The translations under genes and the position numbers were made by a program. The notes below the pieces were generated by a model. The model did not search any database. It was not told the DNA's origin and saw nothing but the letters and a program-made list of their open reading frames with translations. From Ochromonas danica (taxonomy: Eukaryota > Sar > Chrysophyceae > Chromulinales > Chromulinaceae): a DNA stretch of 64,000 nucleotides. Below are positions 42,641-53,089 of the stretch, piece by piece. The DNA lies in assembly GCA_015146655.1 (NCBI GenBank), contig VKHL01000125.1, forward strand, positions 1 to 64,000, in the 5' to 3' direction. The first letter of the stretch is position 1. Each line of letters starts with the position of its first letter.

Positions 42641-45474
42641 ATGAATGATCGTGTTTCATCTATGGCACAATTATCCAAATGGACTGAATTAATGACAACC
42701 AATGATGGAGATATGAAATCTCTAGGAAGTCATAGTGGTGATGGAGGGGATAGTCGAAAACAACAACAACAATCATCTTCCAGTAAATCAATTCCATCCA
42801 ATCATAATTATCAATCACAACCATATCCTTCTAATTCTATAAAAGCAGCCGATTCAAAGCCTATGCCAGCTATGGAAGAAGAAGAATATGATGAAGAATT
42901 TGAAGATTATGATGAAGATTTCGAAGACGAACCAAGTCCAGTCAAAGCAAAACCTATCCAACCCACTGCATCAGGTAAACCCCAGCAACAATCACAATCA
43001 CTATCACAATCACAACAGCAGCAACAGTATCAACAACAGTATCAACAACAGAGTATACAGCAACTGCAACAGTCCCTTCCTCCATCCAAGTTTGAATCAA
43101 AACCACAATTACAAGAAAAACAACTTTCCTCTAATCCACCCCCTTCTTCAGCAAGTGAATCAAAAAAGTAAGATGACATGAAAAATATATATCATGTCCA
43201 ATTATCTGTTTTAACATTAATTTCGCTTGATATAGAGTCACAAGAAATGAGCCACCCCCAAGCAAGGCACAAAGGAATCGAAACTATGATAGTATTGCCG
43301 GCTCTTTGGCTAGATCAATTGCTGACCCTCGTTTGGTAAGAATCCAACGCATTCTAAATAGCAACGTGCTGGAAATGCAAGTCGAGAAGTCAACCCTTTT
43401 TTCTATTGCACCAACCCATCCTTATGATTTCTACACGACCAGCCTAAGGAACCCACAAGCAACTATTAGGCAAATGGGTGTTCCGGTTGATTTGGAGGTT
43501 CGAGAAATGGAAGTCAATACAGAGGAGATTAATACGGACAATAAATCTGTCCAAGTTTGTTTTGGTGATGACACCCAATTTTATAAGTTAATTGAGGAAA
43601 TGAAACTACGTCGCAAAGGTAATACGAATGGAGAAGGCAAAAGCGGTGCTGGAGAAGTCACAAATATATCTTCTACTGTTCAAACTGAGTCAAGAAGCAC
43701 GCAATTGGCGGAAGACATTGCTGCTAATGCTGGAAGTGTTGGCTCTAGCACTTTGTCTGCTTTTCTCCAGCGTACCTCTAGTCTTTGTGAGGCAATTCTT
43801 TCTGAAGAGAGGCAAAATGAACTTGGTGATCGAGGTGTGGGATCTGAAAGCAAAACTGACACTCGTGGTCTTCTGGAACCATCTAGTTCATGGACAACAA
43901 TGGGCCAAGATCGTGGCAAAGGCGAAAACGAGCTAATTCGTAGTCGACTTACCACAGCTGTTCGCTTTAGTTGCTTACAACCTCACATTCTTTTGGCTGT
44001 TCATCCATACCCACTACGTGAAGAAGATGCAGAATTAGATCTACGTGCGAATAAGGGCCTTATTAGTCTCTGGGATGTGATTGCATCTCCTGGCTGCCCA
44101 TATTTACTACTTGAATGTAGTAGTCAACCAAGCTGCGCCACATTTTCAAATGCTCAAAGTCATCTAGTAGTTGCAGGTACTTATGATGGTGCTTTACATC
44201 TTTGGGACTTACGAGAAGCGTCATCCCTACACCAAGATAAAGATTCATTAGACTTAAAGATCACAAAAGGGATTCGAAAACCAAGCTATTCAACTTATCT
44301 ATGCTTGTCCATCTCCACGGATACAGATGAATTTGGAGATGAAGTTCAACACACGGCAGGAGTAGTGCAAATTGAACCATTAGGCGAAGTTTCTTATGGA
44401 GATCGTTCCTTGGGTGCTTCGTCTTCCCAGTTCGTCTCTTTGGATGAAAAAGGAACACTCGTGTTCTGGGTTGCTTCTGAGGCACCATCTCGTGTTGGAG
44501 AGACCGAAAATCTGAAACGAAGTCCCTGGGGACGAGTTCTTTTGAACGCAACGAAACAAGTGAACACTCAATACTTGTTAAACCATGATCTCCGAACTGA
44601 TTCTACAAGTATTAGTAGCAGCAATAAGAATCTGCTGTGGTTACAAACTGACTATAGTGTTACATCATTATTGCTACCGGAGGTTATTTGCTGTCCAGTT
44701 GTTGGAGATAGTGCTACGGTGTTGGTTGGAATGTGGAAAGGTGAACTTGTTAAAGCCATGAGGATTGGAGAGCCAGCAGCTCCTCGTGTTTTGCAGCGCA
44801 CAACAGAGTCTGGATTCGCTCATATCACATGTATTTCAGTCCGTTCTACTCCATTGAGAAGCAATCGAAGCACCACGGATACTCCATCAACCACTAACTC
44901 TTCACAAAAGGATGAACCCCCTTTAATATTAGTTGGCCGTGAAGATGGCACCGTCGATCTTTTCCAGTTGGACATCTTGTTCCCTCTTTTGACATGGGAT
45001 ATCGCAACCATTTGTAATGACAATCGTGGTAAGGCAAACAATGTGAACAATGTGAAATCTAATCAGATTGCATTGGTTCGATGGATTGAGATAAGAGGAC
45101 AACCTGATGTTTCATTTGCAGTACTGACTGATCGTGGAACTCTGTTGAAGTTCGATTTGTTGAAAAATCTTTATCGACCTGAGCAAATAGAGAGTATTGA
45201 ATGGAAAGGTAAAATTCGCCCTTCTGAGGTGGATTTGTCTATTTTGCAGAGTCGCTTAGATGCATGCCGCATAGCGGTATGCAATCGCAAGGATACCTCT
45301 TTATCATTAAAGTTTCGCAAGCTTAATACTCCTGCATGGTTCAGAAAAGAGAATGATGAATGCAACAATGAAAAAAATCTGAGGGAAAAGTTAGCACATG
45401 CCATCTCCCCGATCTTAATGGCTGGGTCGAAGAATAGTGTGGAAAGATCTGACAGAAATGAAAATAAAAAATAA
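42641..45474 (+). CDS. DYNC2I1: WDR60/DYNC2I1, intermediate chain of IFT dynein-2
   Basis: Two exons: 42641-43167 and 43236-45474 (68-bp intron), 921 residues. The N terminus is disordered with an acidic patch (EEEEYDEEFEDYDEDFEDE at about 80-100) and Gln-rich runs, as in WDR60 proteins, where this part recruits light chains. The second exon opens VTRNEPPPSKAQRNRNYDSI and holds SVQVCFGDDTQFYKLIEEM and FLQRTSSLCEAILSEE, WDR60-like lead-in helices. WD repeats run from about 390 to 780 (FSNAQSHLVVAGTYDGALHL followed by WDLREAS; VVGDSATVLVGMWKG; LVGREDGTVDLFQLD). It acts in retrograde intraflagellar transport, so the organism builds its flagella by IFT. Family call rests on domain order and the acidic motif. 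Confidence 0.85.
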
Positions 45475-45945
45475 ATACTACCAGTAGTTGCGTTGTGTCT
45501 TTAGTTAATAAACTGTCAGTAATTACTGTAACCACTGTCAACAACCCTTTGCAATGGCTCCTACAAAGTGTTACCTTTGTAATGCTTCTTGAATCATGTT
45601 ACTATCGGGCTTGAAATGCATCTTTCTGGGGAGGACTGACAACCAGAATGGTCATTACAGATTTTACAACAAAAAAGCTGCACTGGTCGCACCTCCTCGT
45701 CCAGTTAGATCACACTTTCCCTTGAACATTTCATAATATGCTCTATATTGATACGATACACAAAAAGGTTCAGCACTCCATTTTGCACACAATAAAATCA
45801 TCATTACTTGGAGGCAATAAACTTTCCATCACAATCATCATTGCCTATCATTACGATTCATAACTGCGCACAATATAAGTGTTAACAAATCGAAATACCA
45901 GACAATTCACTACCACAAAGCTTTCTCTTATGTAGCATATCATAT
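45475..45945. other. Convergent intergenic region
   Basis: About 470 bp between two stop codons, presumably 3' UTRs. AT-rich; no gene, repeat or structured RNA seen. Confidence 0.5.
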
Positions 45946-47193
45946 TCAAGTGGCATTGACATGGAGTCGACCATGAAACTCCAAACGATAGATACGATTG
46001 TCATTATCTACATGGAAAACAACCTCTGCTTCAATGAGGACATCAAAGAATGATACCATACAACCTTGTATATACTGTCGATCAGTGGCACCATCCAGCT
46101 TTCTCATAAACATTGGTAATTGCCCTGCCATACTCAACGCATCTACAATAAAGAATGGTAATCGACAGACTGTACTTGGCATCTCCACTAAATGCTCTCT
46201 CGACAATGTGCCTTGTACCTTGACTTTGGCGATTACAGCACTACCTGGTGTATTTAGTTGATGTCTTATCCATGACTTCTCTATATGACTTACAATATCC
46301 GGAAAAGAGCCAATGCGTTTGGACAGGATGTTCGTGACATTGTCTAGACCTCGAATAGTTAATGGTTTCATCGCTTTCAATGTCTGACAAATGCAGCTGT
46401 CGTCAAGGTTATCCATCATACAACAACTACCAACACAGAATTCAGATAGGAATCGTTGGTATAAGGCCATATCCCCAGAATTAACGGTATTGAAGTACAT
46501 CTGAGGAAGTATACGTCTTATATCATTTTTGAAAATACGTGGAAAAAGGTTTGCTCTTGGGCGATTTCGTTTTCGTCGCTTTTTAACAGGTTGAAGGTTA
46601 ACATCATCGCCAAGAGGTTCTTCTGAGAAGTCAGAGGAGGAGGATGGACACAAGAAACTGGAAGAAGAAGAAGAAGAAAATGAAGAAGACACAGAGAAGG
46701 GTATTGACAATGATTCTAGGCTAGTGCTGTTGTTATTGGTATTCACAGTGTGGATGGTTGTGGAAGAGGAGGAAGACAAAGCGAAGCATGCATCAACTTC
46801 GTTAAATGTCATTCCCAAAGGCCACTCATCATCTAAACGACAAAGTACAACAAGATCAAGAAAGAGAAATGTCAGAGAGTGTCACGGGGCTGAAGAAGAA
46901 TGCAAAGGCACATACATAATCCAAAATAGTCCAAAAATCCAAAGACACCACTCACTACCTGATGGAAGAAATTCGAGGAGCAGATCATCCAATACCATTT
47001 CGTCATAGTTGTGATTACTGTGATCATAATCGTCATCACCTTTATTCTCAAGAGAACAATCAAGCAAACTCTCCATGACTATTCCCAGAGAACTATTCTC
47101 ATTTGATAAATTCTGTCTTGAAAATGGGGGCTTTTCCCAAAAACAACACGTTTTTTTGATCCGGCTGTTGGTTTTCGTGCGCGTAGTTCGCAT
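45946..47193 (-). CDS. Putative nuclear protein with NTF2/SnoaL-like C-terminal domain
   Basis: Two exons: 47193-46959 (or from the inner ATG at 47076) and 46832-45946 (126-bp intron), 373 or 334 residues. The join gives VLDDLLLEFLPSDDEWPLGM, an acidic-hydrophobic motif like an activation segment. Ser-rich linkers and a basic patch KKRRKRNRPRANLFPR (likely nuclear signal) follow. The C-terminal 170 residues look like a cone-shaped NTF2/SnoaL fold: YFNTVNSGDMALYQRFLSEF at its start and FFDVLIEAEVVFHVDNDNRI followed by YRLEF at its end. I have seen this general pattern in stramenopile proteins of unknown role. A transcription-related function is inference. The inner ATG gives the more natural N terminus, since the residues before it are basic and irregular. 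Confidence 0.78.
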
Positions 47194-47370
47194 GTTCGAC
47201 TATTGAAAGAGAAATAGCTGAATTATAACTCAATAAAAACGCATTTTCGGACGAACACTGTGGTGCACGCGCACCGCACGCGCTCCTCAAAAAAGGAAAG
47301 CAGTCGTCCTCAAAAAAAGATCATCTGCTGTCATGTGATGACAAAGCGTCCATCAGACCTCCGGAGAAAG

Positions 47371-47876
47371 CATGACCTGTAATCAATTACCTCCTTTATT
47401 TGAATCCGTACGAAGAAATATGCTTAAAATTAGCGGACAACACCTTGATTGAAATTTTTGAGCGGAGGAGAGAAATTCTACTAGAGCACAGGTGAGCTTC
47501 AAATTTGCCAAAATACATTAAAGATGATTTTTATGATTTAACTTGACATGCAAAGAAGATGAAGGACTTTGATTTGGATCGTTTATCCGCGGAGAAGAAA
47601 CCAGATCCTCGAGATTGGAAAGGTTTTCTGCTGTCAGTAGTAAATCTCGCCTTCCGAGCCGTGGGATCGGAGAGGCTGCCTCAGGATATCACTATCGAGT
47701 TAATGAAAGTGAAGTTCGAAGATTTGGACTATGAGGGTAAGTATTACTTCAGAGATTTACTGGAAGAAGAGTGGAAAGTACTATTGGACTACCATAACTA
47801 TCTCCAGACCTCCTTACACTATGTGAAAGGAAAATTATTCTCTTTTCTTGCTCGCGATTCTGAGTGTGAGTTTTGA
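47371..47876 (+). pseudogene. Broken partial copy of the orphan gene at 48393
   Basis: The copy starts at a GATGACCTG...CCTCCTTTATTTGAATCC stretch that aligns with the start of the 707-residue gene, at a guess 65-70% identity by eye over the first 140 bp. It then jumps to a 316-bp block, 47514-47829, that matches 48600-48915 with only two differences I can find. One of them turns an Arg codon into TGA, the other is silent. The segment between, and everything after 47829, is missing. A remaining open frame from 47559 to 47876 codes for 105 residues, the last 16 unrelated. It is probably not functional, though a short protein could be made. Confidence 0.8.
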
Positions 47877-48392
47877 CAATGTGGCAAGCAATATTCTAAC
47901 GACAATAATATTGCGGAGTTTTATCCTGTCTAAATGCATTTTGGAGATATGGTGACTGACAGTGAGGTCGTAATTACACTGGAGTATTAATTGACATTCT
48001 CTGGCACTGAAAACTATATCGTCTTCTAATATAGGCAAGACATGTCGTTTCCAGCGGGCCAATTGTTCGATTTGTGAATATTTCTGATCTTCGTCCCTTT
48101 CCAATATTTTCATATTTCATTATTTTCACATTTCAATATGTATTTTTATATTTTATTATTTCAATATATTTCCATCCATGTTGTACAAGACTAACAAGAT
48201 TGAACAAGTTATTATAAAAGCGTAGGGAGGGACGAATTGTTGTTATGGCCTGGTGGAAGTGGTGGTTGGGAGTACGCTTGGCCACGCAGGCAGGCCGCCC
48301 AGCAGCAGCTCACCTCGCGAAAAACGTCTTTTTTTGAGGTGCCGCCACTCGCACTCAAAAACTCTCACCATCAGAACTGATGACCAAGAAGC
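47877..48392. other. Spacer between the duplicated gene copies
   Basis: AT-rich at 48110-48190 (ATTATTTTCATATTTCAATATG-type steps), GC-rich at 48240-48330. A minus-strand frame at 47835-48113 has no recognisable product. The GC-rich end is probably the promoter of the intact copy, and resembles in base content the stretch before the broken copy. Confidence 0.5.
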
Positions 48393-50516
48393 ATGAAGCG
48401 TGATCAACTTCCTCCTTTATCTGAATGCTGCCAAGATAAATATATAAAAATAGTGGACAAAACGCTGATTGATATTTTAAGACATGGGGAGAAGCAACGA
48501 GTCCTTTGTAAATCTCTCGAATATTTAAAATGGGATAGCTGTGAGAAACGTTCCGAGTATTACAAAGTGCTCATGGAGGTTTATATGGATTTGTCAATCT
48601 ACATTAAAGATGATTTTTATGATTTAACTAGACATGCAAAGAAGATGAAGGACTTTGATTTGGATCGTTTATCCGCGGAGAAGAAACCAGATCCTCGAGA
48701 TTGGAAAGGTTTTCTGCTGTCAGTAGTAAATCTCGCCTTCCGAGCCGTGGGATCGGAGAGGCTGCCTCAGGATATCACTATCGAGTTAATGAAAGTGAAG
48801 TTCGAAGATTTGGACTATGAGGGTAAGTATTACTTCAGAGATTTACTGGAAGAAGAGTGGAAAGTACTGTTGGACTACCATAACTATCTCCAGACCTCCT
48901 TACACTATGTGAAAGCTGATACGAATGATCTGCCTTTGATGGAGAGCTCAGCATTTCTAGCGGGAATTTACAAATGTCTTCAAGGCAGCTTCAAGAGTCT
49001 CGGCAAGGAAGCTAAACGACTTCATATTATCTACAAAGAGTTGATCAAAGGACAGGAGAAGCCTAGTAGAAAAGTCAAGGGTTCTGAACAAGCATCTTTG
49101 CTGTCCATGATACCTCGGACAATCAGTTCTCATGATCTAGATGATTGGGAAATTGCAAACGTTCTTTGTAATATGGCATCCATGCCTTTGGAGGAATATT
49201 TGAATGATCATGACGATAATGACAACGAAAGCGTAGATTCAAACGAGTTCTCTGGTCCGATTGGAGGCTTCACGGAAACAATAAAACCTTATGTGAAGAA
49301 GGACTCTTCAACGACAGCTCTTCCTCCAGGCAATAAAGTGATGGAAATGCTACATACCTTCAACGGAACAAGTGGCGCTTCTTATCAGCATGAGCTACCC
49401 AAAGGAGTATATCTCCCAAAGGAGTATCTCCAGCCTAACAGCAATAAACGCCCTGGGGTGTGGTACAATGAACCATCAATATATGCCCCAACGGTGAAGC
49501 GCAGAAGAGAGGAAACCCAGGGAAATGATAGGAGAGGCATGAAGGATGTGGATGGTGATGATTACGCTGACGATGAAAGCATTGATTCAAATACAAAACT
49601 GGAACATATTGGAAGCTTCACAGAAGCAATTAAAAGCGAGGTGACCAAAGACCCTTCAGTGGCAGTTCTTCCTGAAGATACTACAGTGTTGTGGATGATT
49701 CATTCACTTCATCATTCTTCTTCTTCTCAGTATAAGGAGCCCAAAGCTACGATTGCCAAGCAGAAGAGAACGAAAGAAGATCTTCCAAAGGGGGTTCTTC
49801 AATCGGACAGCAAGAAGCACTCGATCAGCCGTGCACGGGGCCAGTCGTCTGAAAATGTCATTCAGGAGAAACGCATGGAAGAAGACCAGGGAAATGATAG
49901 GGAAGGCAAGAAGAATGCTGATAGTGATGCGATCGGTAAGGAGGGTCTCAAACTAACATGCCTGAACGGAGGCAGTAAGGAAGCTTTCGCTCCCTTGCCG
50001 AGGGAGAATCTACCCAAATTGGAGTGCGATTATTCTATGATGCCGGAGTCGTTAAAAACTCTTGCTGAGTCGGGTGTTTCTTCTTCTCACTATGAGGAAC
50101 CTAAAGCTATGATTGTCAAAGAGGAGAAAACAAAAGAAGATCCTCCGAAGGAGTCTCGTCAGTCTGACAGCAAGAAACGCCTAATTGACGTAGCTTGGTA
50201 CAATCAAACATCTACAAACGAGAAACGCAGAGGAGATACAGACGAGGTAAACGAGAGTGAAGGCAAGAAGAATGTTGATCAAGGTGGCGTGAACCTTGTC
50301 AAATATCCTTCTCCGATAGGAGATATCACTGAGCCACTCCCTGGGGTGAAATCATCCAATGAGAAGACAACAACTGTGAAAAATTGTCTCACAGCTAGTG
50401 ATGTTGTTCCAGGCGCAGCTATCGTTTCTCGAGAAAATTCTTTGTTGGAGTTGGGATGTGCGGAAAAAACCTCGAATGATAGGATAGATCACATTACCCT
50501 TCCTCTCTCAAAGTGA
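48393..50516 (+). CDS. Orphan protein with internal degenerate repeats
   Basis: A single exon of 707 residues. The N-terminal 230 residues look folded and helical (PRDWKGFLLSVVNLAFRAVG, YFRDLLEEEWKVLLDYHNYL). From about 280 on, a unit of roughly 130 residues is repeated about three times in decayed form. Repeat anchors are GPIGGFTETIKPYVKKDSST, EHIGSFTEAIKSEVTKDPSV and the weaker SKEAFAPLPRENLPK. Each is followed by a helix, a Ser-rich stretch, a LPKGV/LQ-S-S-KK block and a basic KRRREETQGNDR-type tail. The repeats are highly charged and could be nuclear. No known family comes to mind. Its start region is duplicated upstream (47371-47829). It may be lineage-specific. Confidence 0.75.
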   Translation: MKRDQLPPLSECCQDKYIKIVDKTLIDILRHGEKQRVLCKSLEYLKWDSCEKRSEYYKVLMEVYMDLSIYIKDDFYDLTRHAKKMKDFDLDRLSAEKKPDPRDWKGFLLSVVNLAFRAVGSERLPQDITIELMKVKFEDLDYEGKYYFRDLLEEEWKVLLDYHNYLQTSLHYVKADTNDLPLMESSAFLAGIYKCLQGSFKSLGKEAKRLHIIYKELIKGQEKPSRKVKGSEQASLLSMIPRTISSHDLDDWEIANVLCNMASMPLEEYLNDHDDNDNESVDSNEFSGPIGGFTETIKPYVKKDSSTTALPPGNKVMEMLHTFNGTSGASYQHELPKGVYLPKEYLQPNSNKRPGVWYNEPSIYAPTVKRRREETQGNDRRGMKDVDGDDYADDESIDSNTKLEHIGSFTEAIKSEVTKDPSVAVLPEDTTVLWMIHSLHHSSSSQYKEPKATIAKQKRTKEDLPKGVLQSDSKKHSISRARGQSSENVIQEKRMEEDQGNDREGKKNADSDAIGKEGLKLTCLNGGSKEAFAPLPRENLPKLECDYSMMPESLKTLAESGVSSSHYEEPKAMIVKEEKTKEDPPKESRQSDSKKRLIDVAWYNQTSTNEKRRGDTDEVNESEGKKNVDQGGVNLVKYPSPIGDITEPLPGVKSSNEKTTTVKNCLTASDVVPGAAIVSRENSLLELGCAEKTSNDRIDHITLPLSK

Positions 50517-50909
50517 GCTGTAGCAAAGTTGTATAATAATATAATATATAAATATATATAACCTGATTCGCCAATCCACGAGTGGAAATGTCCGTAACCA
50601 CTAGAAACTACAAACTACTGTACTGTAGAATGGTGGAGAGAGTGCAAAGCAAGCTTTAACTTCACAAAGATTCGTGGATTCCATGGAATTGTTGTACTGT
50701 GGTGTGCGCAGTGTGCGTTGGGTGTGGGGTGTGTTCAACGGTCGTGCTGGGAAAGCAGAAGGGGAGCACGTCCGGGAGGTGAATTTCCGTCGATTCTGTC
50801 ATCATCAGATCTTTTCCTGATTGATAGACTACTTCAACTAGTAATAGCAGTAGTAGCAGTAGTAGCTATAACTTAAATTGATAGACAATCCAATATCAAT
50901 TAATAAACA
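50517..50909. promoter_or_regulatory. Intergenic region with ATTCCATGGAAT palindrome
   Basis: It has an AT run (ATAATATAATATATAAATATATATA) at 50534-50560, a perfect 12-bp palindrome at 50678-50689 that shares the core TTCCATGGAA with two other intergenic sites, a GTGTGCG-rich patch at 50700-50730 and AGTAGCAGTAGTAG near 50845-50865. Probably the promoter of the gene at 50910. Confidence 0.45.
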
Positions 50910-51440
50910 ATGTGTAGTAGATTTAAGCTATTATATAATATTAAGACAGCTACTATTGAAGAAATTATTGAATATCTTGTCCATTTAGCTCGTCTTTATA
51001 TTATTCTATGTTGTGTTTCCATTGCTTTAATTATTGTGGATGCTAAACGAAATAAAAGTCCTGCATGGAATATTGTTAGTGTAATTCTTTATATTATCAA
51101 TCTTTGTGCTTTGTATCGAATTACTTGTGCTGCAAAACCAAAATCTGAGCAGATGTTTTTCCTGAAAGGTGCTGCCACTTGTTTAGGTGTTTTTGATCTT
51201 GTGGAGTTGGTTTATAATGCTCATTTTCATCAATATCAATATATTTATTTAATCTTCCCTATTTTGATGCAGGTGTCAACTGTTTATCTGGCAATCGAAC
51301 TGCAGCTGAAGATTCGTGAGAATGATAACAATGATGATAAAATGGTCGATGCTGTTCCTATTTCATCACCGTCTGCACCACCACCATTGGTTGAAGTCAA
51401 GGTGATCCCTCAAACTCCTCGTGGTCAGGAAGAAGTTTGA
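50910..51440 (+). CDS. Small four-helix membrane protein
   Basis: A single exon of 176 residues. Hydrophobic helices at about 30-46 (LYIILCCVSIALIIVDA), 52-72 (AWNIVSVILYIINLCALYRI), 82-102 (FFLKGAATCLGVFDLVELVY) and 110-130 (YIYLIFPILMQVSTVYLAI). The C-terminal 45 residues are polar, acidic then Pro-rich and probably cytosolic. No signal peptide or known motif. The size and layout resemble many small endomembrane proteins. Family unknown. Confidence 0.7.
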   Translation: MCSRFKLLYNIKTATIEEIIEYLVHLARLYIILCCVSIALIIVDAKRNKSPAWNIVSVILYIINLCALYRITCAAKPKSEQMFFLKGAATCLGVFDLVELVYNAHFHQYQYIYLIFPILMQVSTVYLAIELQLKIRENDNNDDKMVDAVPISSPSAPPPLVEVKVIPQTPRGQEEV

Positions 51441-52006
51441 ATTATGAAGAGTAGCAAGGCTCTCATACAATATGAATGAGTTGTTGTTGTTGATTTACAC
51501 AACCAGGCTGTTTTGAACATTCATGTTCTTTTATCTTCTGTTTGTTTTAAAATGATCATTGCTTTTGTTGAAGCTATACTAGACTATATTTTGGTTGGTT
51601 GGTATGTTTACCCCAGGCAAGTTAGTTGCTGTATTATGGAATTTTGCTATTTATAGATTATCATCTTGTTGATTCAATATCAGAACTCGCATCTCATTGC
51701 TTGTGATGATATTGGTGATTATGAATTTTTGTAAGCGTAACAGGTTTTTTATTAACTGTATTACAATCACATGAGTGACAAGTCTTACCGTGTGCTGCTG
51801 GGAGAAGGCGGGAGACATAACTTATTCAGATGCATCAGAACGAAAGAGTATATTAACAGTGCAGATCTTCACCATTATTCTCCTTAGACTCACCACTTTA
51901 ACTTTTCAAACCCCTCTTAACTTCCTCCAGATTTCCAGAGTTTCAGATCTCCAAAGTTTGGCTAACTGGGAGTTCAGAGAGGGTGGTCATGAATTGAATT
52001 GTTTGG
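51441..52006. other. Intergenic region
   Basis: About 565 bp between two plus-strand genes. AT-rich with TTGTTGTTGTTG at 51480-51495. A short open frame at 51775-52053 overlaps the start of the next gene in another frame and has no support. Confidence 0.45.
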
Positions 52007-52972
52007 ATGGCAACGCTACCTTTACACATCGATTGTTTAGATCTCTCTGGTGATCATATTGTTGTTGGTCTATCAGCATTAGAAGGAAATATTTGGGATG
52101 GTGGTATAGCATTATTAACAGTTGAAAATGGTTCATTAGAAAGTTATGCAACGACACCGACAGGCATTCCATCTATTGCCTTCTTAGGAGATGATAAAAA
52201 TCTGATTGGTGCTGGAAGTGATGATGGTTATCTACGACTTTATAATCGAGATAATTTAATCTTCCGTGAAGCTGCTTATCTTCATGGTGATATAATTTCG
52301 ACTATTTCTGTTTTGCCTAAAAAATCAACACAATTTTTGACATCAAGTTGGGATGAAGATATGAAATTATGGGATTTAGAAAATTTAGCTGATCCAATTG
52401 TATGGTTTAAAAATGCTCATTCTGGACCTATTCATGACTGTCAAGCATCCTATCATGAACCAACAAAGATTGCTTCTGTTGGAATGGATGGATTATTACG
52501 ATTATGGGATTTACGTCAAGCTAAACCAACAGATTGTCTTACACTCTATGCACATAATCTATCACTTTCTTGTGTAGAATGGGATCAACATAATCCAGAA
52601 CGTCTATTAGTTGGTACAGATGGAGGTGAGATGTTGGTAGTAGATTTACGACAAAAAGATCAAACTTTACATTTGTCTACTTCTTATTCTATTGGACAAC
52701 ATCGTGTCCGTAGAATTCTTTCTCATCCTACCTATAAGGATATTGTGACAAGTTGTAGTGATGATGGAAGTCTATGGATTGGCAAAGTAGAGGAGGATAA
52801 ACATGCCAAGACTATTCATGTGGATAAACTCCATCACCTTGAAATCCACGAGGATCAGATTAGCGATTTAGGAATCTTACCAACTGCTATGAAGCAAGAT
52901 GATGAACGGGATTTGACAGTCTGTACCTGTTCCTTTGACAAGACGGTGCGAATCTCAGAGTTGACTGTCTGA
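52007..52972 (+). CDS. MEP50/WDR77-like methylosome WD-repeat protein
   Basis: A single exon of 321 residues, nearly all WD repeats, as in MEP50 (about 340). Matching pieces in order: VVGLSALEGNIWDGGIALL, IISTISVLPKKSTQFLTSSW followed by DEDMKLWDL, AHSGPIHDCQASYHEPTKIA, VGMDGLLRLWDLRQAKP and CSFDKTVRISEL. In animals MEP50 is the obligate partner of the arginine methyltransferase PRMT5, needed for symmetric dimethylation of Sm proteins and histones. The call rests on the LSALEGN/ISTVSVL-type motifs typical of MEP50; a different small WD protein remains possible. The start is the first ATG in frame. Confidence 0.72.
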   Translation: MATLPLHIDCLDLSGDHIVVGLSALEGNIWDGGIALLTVENGSLESYATTPTGIPSIAFLGDDKNLIGAGSDDGYLRLYNRDNLIFREAAYLHGDIISTISVLPKKSTQFLTSSWDEDMKLWDLENLADPIVWFKNAHSGPIHDCQASYHEPTKIASVGMDGLLRLWDLRQAKPTDCLTLYAHNLSLSCVEWDQHNPERLLVGTDGGEMLVVDLRQKDQTLHLSTSYSIGQHRVRRILSHPTYKDIVTSCSDDGSLWIGKVEEDKHAKTIHVDKLHHLEIHEDQISDLGILPTAMKQDDERDLTVCTCSFDKTVRISELTV

Positions 52973-53089
52973 TGACATATCACCATTAACCTTCCTGTTG
53001 TAGTCCAATTCGTAGAGAGAATTTAAAGATAGTAAGCTTTCACGTCACTCTTCAATATCTTTTAGTAATAATTTCCCCTGTTTGAAGGG

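Noticed and set aside
47835-48113. Minus-strand frame of 92 codons between the duplicated gene copies
   Set aside because: No motif, no neighbouring exon and it begins in the copied region; most likely chance.
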